Assembly: GCF_009789675.1 (NCBI RefSeq)
Contig: NZ_CP046914.1
Coordinates: 1,765,291 to 1,829,290 of the forward strand
Source of the DNA: Paraburkholderia acidisoli
GTDB lineage: Bacteria > Pseudomonadota > Gammaproteobacteria > Burkholderiales > Burkholderiaceae
DNA: 64,000 nucleotides
Reading direction: 5' to 3'
Shown: positions 59,827 to 64,000 of the stretch, in pieces
How the letters are laid out: every line of letters begins with the position of its first letter
Numbering within the stretch: the stretch's first letter is position 1
Made by a program: the position numbers and the translations under genes
The notes under the pieces: model-generated
What the model was told of the DNA's origin: nothing
What the model saw: only the letters and a program-made list of their open reading frames with translations
Database searches by the model: none

Positions 59827-59929
59827 CGATGGTCTCCTCGCGAACCGGTTGCGGTCGTTTCTTCGCGGGCCGGAAAGCGGCACAGAAAGCGGCACAGCGC
59901 GTTATCCCGCGCGCCGTGCCGCGATCACA

Positions 59930-60157
59930 TCAAGGCGTTTCCGAAAGCAGCCAGCGCAGCGATTGCGGCGCGGGTTTCGTGGCCTTGGCCGTCTGCTGGA
60001 CGGCGGTGTGGCTGGTTCTGGCGACCTTTTGCAAAGGGATGGGGCGGGCGGTACTGAGGGTGGACGGATGGGCGCCGGTTTGCGCCGGTGCTGCGGGACT
60101 GACCGCAAAGAGCGCGAGGAGCGCCGCGGCGATCGTGAGGGCGTGAGGGCGAATCAT
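59930..60157 (-). CDS. Small secreted hypothetical protein
   Basis: The 75-aa protein has a signal peptide (MIRPHALTIAAALLALFAVSPAAPAQ, residues 1-26, cleavage AQ|TG) and a Pro/Ala/Lys-rich mature part. I chose ATG 60155-60157 with GGGAGCG upstream; an ATG at 60199 would add non-signal sequence. It is convergent with the RND operon. No family is recognised. Confidence 0.65.
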   Translation of the reverse strand: MIRPHALTIAAALLALFAVSPAAPAQTGAHPSTLSTARPIPLQKVARTSHTAVQQTAKATKPAPQSLRWLLSETP

Positions 60158-60331
60158 GGAACGCTCCCGCGTGGACGAGCGCCGGCGGGATGCCGGCACT
60201 GCACGCGGAAGTATGTTCGGACGATAGCCGCGACGCCTCCATCATCTGATGGAGAATCGTGCGGCTTGTGTGGCGTGCCGAACAGAAAGCGTTTGGCCGA
60301 TCGAATCGGCCCAGGCGCGATTTAACTGGAA

Positions 60332-60429
60332 GAACCCAGCCGGCGGAACCCAGCCGGCGGAACCCAGCCGGCGGAACCCAGCCGGCGGAATTCAGTCGGC
60401 GGAATTCAGTCGGCGGAACTCAGTCGGCG
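60332..60429. repeat. Seven-copy 14-bp tandem repeat (minisatellite)
   Basis: Seven tandem 14-bp units run without gaps: four copies of GAACCCAGCCGGCG (60332-60387), two of GAATTCAGTCGGCG (60388-60415) and one GAACTCAGTCGGCG (60416-60429). The variants form two blocks, suggesting stepwise duplication and conversion. The last unit overlaps the stop codon (TGA, 60420-60422 on the minus strand) of the gene at 60420-60785. The 14-bp period is not a multiple of 3, so copy-number changes could alter that gene's end. Confidence 0.92.
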
Positions 60430-60785
60430 GGACGGCGGTCGGCGAGGGCGCGTTCGCAATCCTTCAGCACTTGCAGGACCAGCTTGGCCTGATAGTTGAG
60501 GTCGTCGGTGTCGAGAATTTCCTCGACGGCGTCGCGAGCCCACACCGCGTCGACGAACCACGCGTGCTGTTGCGCGATGTCCTGCGCCAGTGCCGCGAGC
60601 CGCGCGATCGCGAGCCAGTCGGCTTCGCGCGCGTGGCGGTCGAGCCACTTGTGCGCGGCCTGCACGTGAAACGCCGCGTTCGGCCAGGATTCGTTGAGGT
60701 AGTAGGCTCCGAGGCTCCCGCAGGTGAGCCAGCAGAGCAGTTCCACGCGGTCGCGCGGACTCAGGTGGTGGCGTACATCACTCAT
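60420..60785 (-). CDS. Hypothetical protein
   Basis: The 121-aa protein is helical and soluble, with aromatic and His/Trp content (MSDVRHHLSPRDRVELLCWLTCGSLGAYYLNESWPNAAF). I see no signal peptide and no known domain. Its last codons, including the stop, lie inside the tandem repeat, so its C-terminus (...DRRPAD) is formed partly by repeat DNA. It is transcribed on the minus strand, with no operon partner. Confidence 0.7.
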   Translation of the reverse strand: MSDVRHHLSPRDRVELLCWLTCGSLGAYYLNESWPNAAFHVQAAHKWLDRHAREADWLAIARLAALAQDIAQQHAWFVDAVWARDAVEEILDTDDLNYQAKLVLQVLKDCERALADRRPAD

Positions 60786-61171
60786 GGCGACGCTCGCGAA
60801 AGTAACAGCGTTCGATTGACGGATGCGGCAGGCTTTTCAATTCGATGACACAACGCGTTATCAAAACGATATCACGGGTCGAATTTTTGCGCCTGCCCTC
60901 ATCGGGCCGGTCGGTGCGGGTTTCACGCGGATGACATCAGTAGCGTCGCCTGGCGGCGCGTCGTATGCAAACCAGGAGTGACACCAGGAACGCGCGCGAA
61001 CGCGGCGCGCTGGGTGGGGTGGTCGACACGGTGGCCACCGTCGTGGCCCGCACGGTCACGCGCCCGGATCGAGGGAAACCCGTCGCGGGACTCGTGATGC
61101 GTGCGATTTGGCGGTCGCGGCGAACGCCGAACGCGTTGCCGCGCCGGGTTCGCCGCCCGCACCGTTTTCGC
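60786..61171. other. Intergenic region, no gene recognised
   Basis: These 386 bases between two minus-strand genes hold no supported gene or clear terminator. The frames crossing it are arginine-rich shadows with poor starts. Confidence 0.4.
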
Positions 61172-61771
61172 TCAAGCGCTTTTGTCCGATGCGCCGGCGC
61201 CGCCCGAGGTTCCTGCCAGGCGCTCGGCCGTGTCCGCCGCACCCATCGCGCGGGCGGCGTCGAGCGCGCTGTTGCCGGCGGCGTCGCGGGCCGCGGCGTT
61301 GGCGCCGCGCGCGATCAGCAAATCGACGATATCGGTGCGATTGAACATGGCGGCGATCATCAGCGCGGTGCGGCCGTCCGGCGAAGCGCCTTCGACATCG
61401 GCGCCGCAGTCGAGCAGCGTCGTGATCACGTCGGTGAAACCCTTGAACGCCGCGCCCGCGATCGGCGTCTGGCCGTTGTCGTTGCGCAGGTTCGGATCGG
61501 CGCCGCGCTGCACGAGCGCGCGCACGGCGGCGGCGTGGCCGTGGTAGCTCGCGAGCATCACGAGGCTGTCGCCTTTCTCGTTGCGCAGATTGGGCGGCAG
61601 GCCCTGATCGATGAGATTGGCGAGCGTGTTGGCTTCGCCGCGGCGCGCGGTATCGAATACCTGATGCGCGAACTCGACGAGGCGCGGATCGACTTCTCCG
61701 CCGCCCGAGCCTCCGGAGCCAGACGCGCCCGGCGGTGAACCGGACGAGGACGAAGGTGCGTTGGCGGTCAT
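61172..61771 (-). CDS. Ankyrin-repeat protein
   Basis: The 199-aa protein has an N-terminal low-complexity Ser/Gly region (residues 1-26), then about three to four ankyrin repeats: KGDSLVMLASYHGHAAAVRALVQRGADPNLRN (67-97), NGQTPIAGAAFKGFTDVITTLLDCGADVEG (99-128) and DGRTALMIAAMFNRTDIVDLLIARGANAAAR (132-162), with a shorter fourth. Such proteins bind partner proteins. There is no signal peptide, and the partner is unknown. AAGGAGAC precedes the ATG at 61769-61771. Confidence 0.88.
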   Translation of the reverse strand: MTANAPSSSSGSPPGASGSGGSGGGEVDPRLVEFAHQVFDTARRGEANTLANLIDQGLPPNLRNEKGDSLVMLASYHGHAAAVRALVQRGADPNLRNDNGQTPIAGAAFKGFTDVITTLLDCGADVEGASPDGRTALMIAAMFNRTDIVDLLIARGANAAARDAAGNSALDAARAMGAADTAERLAGTSGGAGASDKSA

Positions 61772-62028
61772 GACAGTCTCCTTGAGCGAAGGTGGGCGGC
61801 GCATCGCGGTCATTGTCGCCGATCTTCGCAAGCGCTGAGAGTAAGGCGTCCGCGAACGCACGAACAAAACGGCGCCGCGCGAGCCGCCTTGGGGCGACTG
61901 GCGCGGCGCCGTCGGGTGCGCCACGGTGCGGCGTCTCTGGCGCCGAAACTTCGAGGCGCGGCGTTCAGGGGTTCAGCGCATGAACGGCCAGGCGCCGGCT
62001 TCGAGCCGCGCGCCCGCCGCCGCGAACC

Positions 62029-63414
62029 TCAAGGCACGAGCCAGAGCGAAACCGCGTAAATCACGAGCGATACCGCGAAGGTCACCGCCGTGTAGCCCAT
62101 CACGCGCTGAATGCGAATCCCGGCGATCGCGACGATCGGCACCGCCCAGAACGGTTGCAGCATGTTCGAGACGTTTTCCGCCATCGCCACGCCCATCGCG
62201 GTGCGCGGCACCGATGCATGCAGGCTGAGCGCGGCAGGCAGCACGAACGGACCTTGCACGGCCCAGTGGCCGCCCGCGCTCGGCACCAGCAGCGTGATGA
62301 TGAGCGAGCTGAGATAGCTCCAGAGCGGCAGCGAAGCGGGCGTGGCGATCGTGACGAACGCCTTGGCGATCATCGAGGCGAGGCCCGTGCCCTTCATGAT
62401 GCCCATGATGCCGCCATAAACCGGGTATTGAAGCAGCATCGAACCGGTCTGGCGCGCCGCCCGGCGAATCGCGTTCGCGTAGGCGATGGGCGTGCGCTGC
62501 AGCGCGAGGCCGATCAGCAGGAAGATCAGGATCGTCGTGTTGATGTCGAGATCGAAACCCTTTTCGCTCCACTCCATCCACAGATAGCCCACGCCGAACA
62601 CGATCAGCAGCAGCGTGCCGAACATCGACTGCTCGAGCCGCGAGGCGAACGAGGGCGCCGCGTCGCCGACGCGCGCGTGCGGATCGCCGCCCGCGTCGTT
62701 CGCTTCGGTTTCGGCCGCTTCGCGGAACGAGGCCACGTGCTCGGGCTTCGGATGCATGCGGATGAAGATGAACGTCATCACGACCACGACCAGCACGGTG
62801 GGCACGAACACGAACGGCGCGAACACGGTCTGGCTCAGCGGAATCACGTGGCCCGTGGCCTTTTCGACCAGATTGAGCGCGTTGCCCGCCGACGCCTGCG
62901 AGAGCGCGATCGAACTCGACAGCCCGCTGTTGCAGATCGACCAGGCGGAATAGCTGCCCGCCACGAGCCAGGCGAAATCGACATCCACGCGGCGCGCGAT
63001 TTCACGCGAGAGCAGCGCGCCGACGATCAGCCCGAGCCCCCAGTTGAGCCACGCCGCCACGGCTACCACTGGAAACACCAGCAGGGCGGCGCGCGCGGGC
63101 GTGTGCGCTTTCGCGGCGAGCGCGCGCAGCACGCGCTGGATCACGGGCGCCTCGGCGATGGCGTAGCCGGTCGCGAGAATCAGGATCATCTGCAGCGCGA
63201 AGCCGAGAATGCCGAACGTGCCCGTGTACCAGGAATCGAGCACCACGGGCACGTTGCCATGCGGCGCGATCGCGAATGCGAGCAGCGCGACGACGAGCGT
63301 GAGGCAGATCGACAGCACGAACGGGTCGGGCATGACGCGTTCGAAGACGTAAACGAGGGCGGCCACGACGCCTTGACGCGGCGCGGGGGGTTGAGTCTGG
63401 AGGTCTCTTTTCAT
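62029..63414 (-). CDS. atoE: Short-chain fatty acid transporter
   Basis: The 461-aa AtoE-family inner-membrane protein carries short-chain fatty acids (such as butyrate/acetoacetate) into the cell. About 12 helices, with family segments GLGLIVGALLSREIARR, WSICNSGLSSSIALSQASAGN, and the late PSAGGHWAVQGPFVLPAA. It reaches the end of the window region without a partner gene. Two IclR-like inverted repeats lie 240-280 nt upstream of its start, so it may be controlled by a nearby regulator outside the window. Confidence 0.9.
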   Translation of the reverse strand: MKRDLQTQPPAPRQGVVAALVYVFERVMPDPFVLSICLTLVVALLAFAIAPHGNVPVVLDSWYTGTFGILGFALQMILILATGYAIAEAPVIQRVLRALAAKAHTPARAALLVFPVVAVAAWLNWGLGLIVGALLSREIARRVDVDFAWLVAGSYSAWSICNSGLSSSIALSQASAGNALNLVEKATGHVIPLSQTVFAPFVFVPTVLVVVVMTFIFIRMHPKPEHVASFREAAETEANDAGGDPHARVGDAAPSFASRLEQSMFGTLLLIVFGVGYLWMEWSEKGFDLDINTTILIFLLIGLALQRTPIAYANAIRRAARQTGSMLLQYPVYGGIMGIMKGTGLASMIAKAFVTIATPASLPLWSYLSSLIITLLVPSAGGHWAVQGPFVLPAALSLHASVPRTAMGVAMAENVSNMLQPFWAVPIVAIAGIRIQRVMGYTAVTFAVSLVIYAVSLWLVP

Positions 63415-64000
63415 GCTCTTTCAGCGTGTTCGTAGCGTGAGGCTACGGCTGGCCGGAGCAGACAGGATCGGCGTTGAGTTGCGGATGGCCCCGGACCGTG
63501 CGACTGGCGAGCCAGCGTGAGCGTGGTGGACGGGGAGACAGACGCGGCGCTCCTCCATTTGCGAGAGGCGGTGCCGCCCCGGCGCAGCGGGTTCATATCA
63601 CGCCTCGCATGCGGTGTTGCACGACGAGGCGGCCAGCCCGTTCTTGTTGTTCTCGTGTTCGTAATTCGAACACGGTTTCGTTAATCGAACGCTGCATTAT
63701 TCGCGTTATGCCGATCGGATGTCAAGGCTGCACGATAGTGCGCGTGCATTATCGTGCCGCTAAATAAGGGGCTAAATCGAAATTTATTTGTAATGTCGAT
63801 GAAACCTGAAAGAAATTTCATGGCAATGGCCGGCCGCTTTTGAAGCAAAGTGCAGCTTCGACGGAGCGACCGAAAGCACGTTCGAATTTACTTCGGATAA
63901 CCAGGTATTTTGTCTCTGCGCGCGAGGTCAGGCGAGCCGAAAGTCCGGCGATGGCGGGGCGGTACAATAGCCACCGCCTGACACATACCCTATCGAGACC
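63415..64000. other. Intergenic region upstream of atoE, with paired operator-like repeats
   Basis: These 586 bases up to the window edge hold no supported gene. Two inverted repeats (63657-63690) are listed separately. A -10-like TACAAT at 63963-63968 near the right end suggests a promoter for a plus-strand gene that begins outside the window, although its -35 is weak. Confidence 0.45.
63657..63690. promoter_or_regulatory. Paired IclR-like operators upstream of atoE
   Basis: GTTCG-TAATT-CGAAC (63657-63671) and TTTCG-TTAAT-CGAAC (63676-63690) have the same form and are centred 19 bp apart. They resemble the GTTCGATAATCGCAC-type site described for PcaR/PcaU of the IclR family. They lie in the promoter of atoE (minus) and of whatever is to the right. 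Confidence 0.55.

Noticed and set aside
60332..60429. Possible CRISPR array
   Set aside because: The repeats are 14 bp and directly adjacent, with no spacers and no cas genes.

Overview
The window is a GC-rich chromosomal segment with dense genes and strong G/C preference at third codon positions. Gene content and order (tandem-duplicated UvrA, pcaHG with divergent pcaQ, mmsAB, several Burkholderia-type small lipoproteins, many LysR regulators, RND efflux operon with a NodT-type outer-membrane factor) point to a beta-proteobacterium of the Burkholderiaceae, most like Paraburkholderia/Caballeronia. No rRNA, tRNA, insertion sequence, prophage, integrase or CRISPR array was recognised.

Layout. 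1-4.8 kb: 3' part of a double-length UvrA. 5.1-6.4 kb: small H-NS-family protein and an NnrU membrane protein. 6.5-9.9 kb: protocatechuate 3,4-dioxygenase genes pcaHG, divergent regulator pcaQ and an XRE-cupin regulator. 10.2-15.7 kb: small secreted and lipoproteins (one apparently frameshifted), a YdjM-type membrane protein, a general porin, and an intergenic small-RNA candidate. 15.9-19.2 kb: a tight four-gene operon (CDP-alcohol phosphatidyltransferase, 2OG-Fe(II) oxygenase, flippase-like membrane protein, nucleotidyltransferase) closed by a terminator. It reads as an uncharacterised lipid head-group or CDP-alcohol modification pathway and is my best candidate for a new system. 19.4-30.8 kb: two DHA2 efflux proteins, periplasmic gamma-glutamyltranspeptidase, two LuxR-type regulators, an FAD monooxygenase with a DUF2783-like partner, a DedA-rhodanese fusion and an aldo/keto reductase. 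30.9-38.9 kb: beta carbonic anhydrase, a sulfonate/nitrate-type ABC importer with two different permeases, and an MFS transporter divergent from a LysR regulator. 39.4-46.6 kb: a BON-domain protein, a LysR regulator, the remnant of a deleted MHS transporter, valine-catabolic mmsAB, a squalene/phytoene synthase and two unrecognised proteins. 46.7-52.6 kb: a BamA-family protein away from the usual bamA locus, and a LysR / M20 amidohydrolase / MHS transporter module. 53.5-59.8 kb: an RND tripartite pump whose adaptor is a lipoprotein fused to an OmpA-type peptidoglycan-binding domain. 59.9-64 kb: small proteins, a 14-bp tandem repeat, an ankyrin protein, the short-chain fatty acid transporter atoE, and paired IclR-like operators upstream of it.

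Much of the window is accessory catabolism and transport wired as regulator-plus-target pairs (pcaQ/pcaHG, LysR/MFS, LysR/M20-MHS, LuxR/monooxygenase), with palindromes in several of the shared promoters. Product names rest on motifs, lengths and context read by eye; no database search was run.
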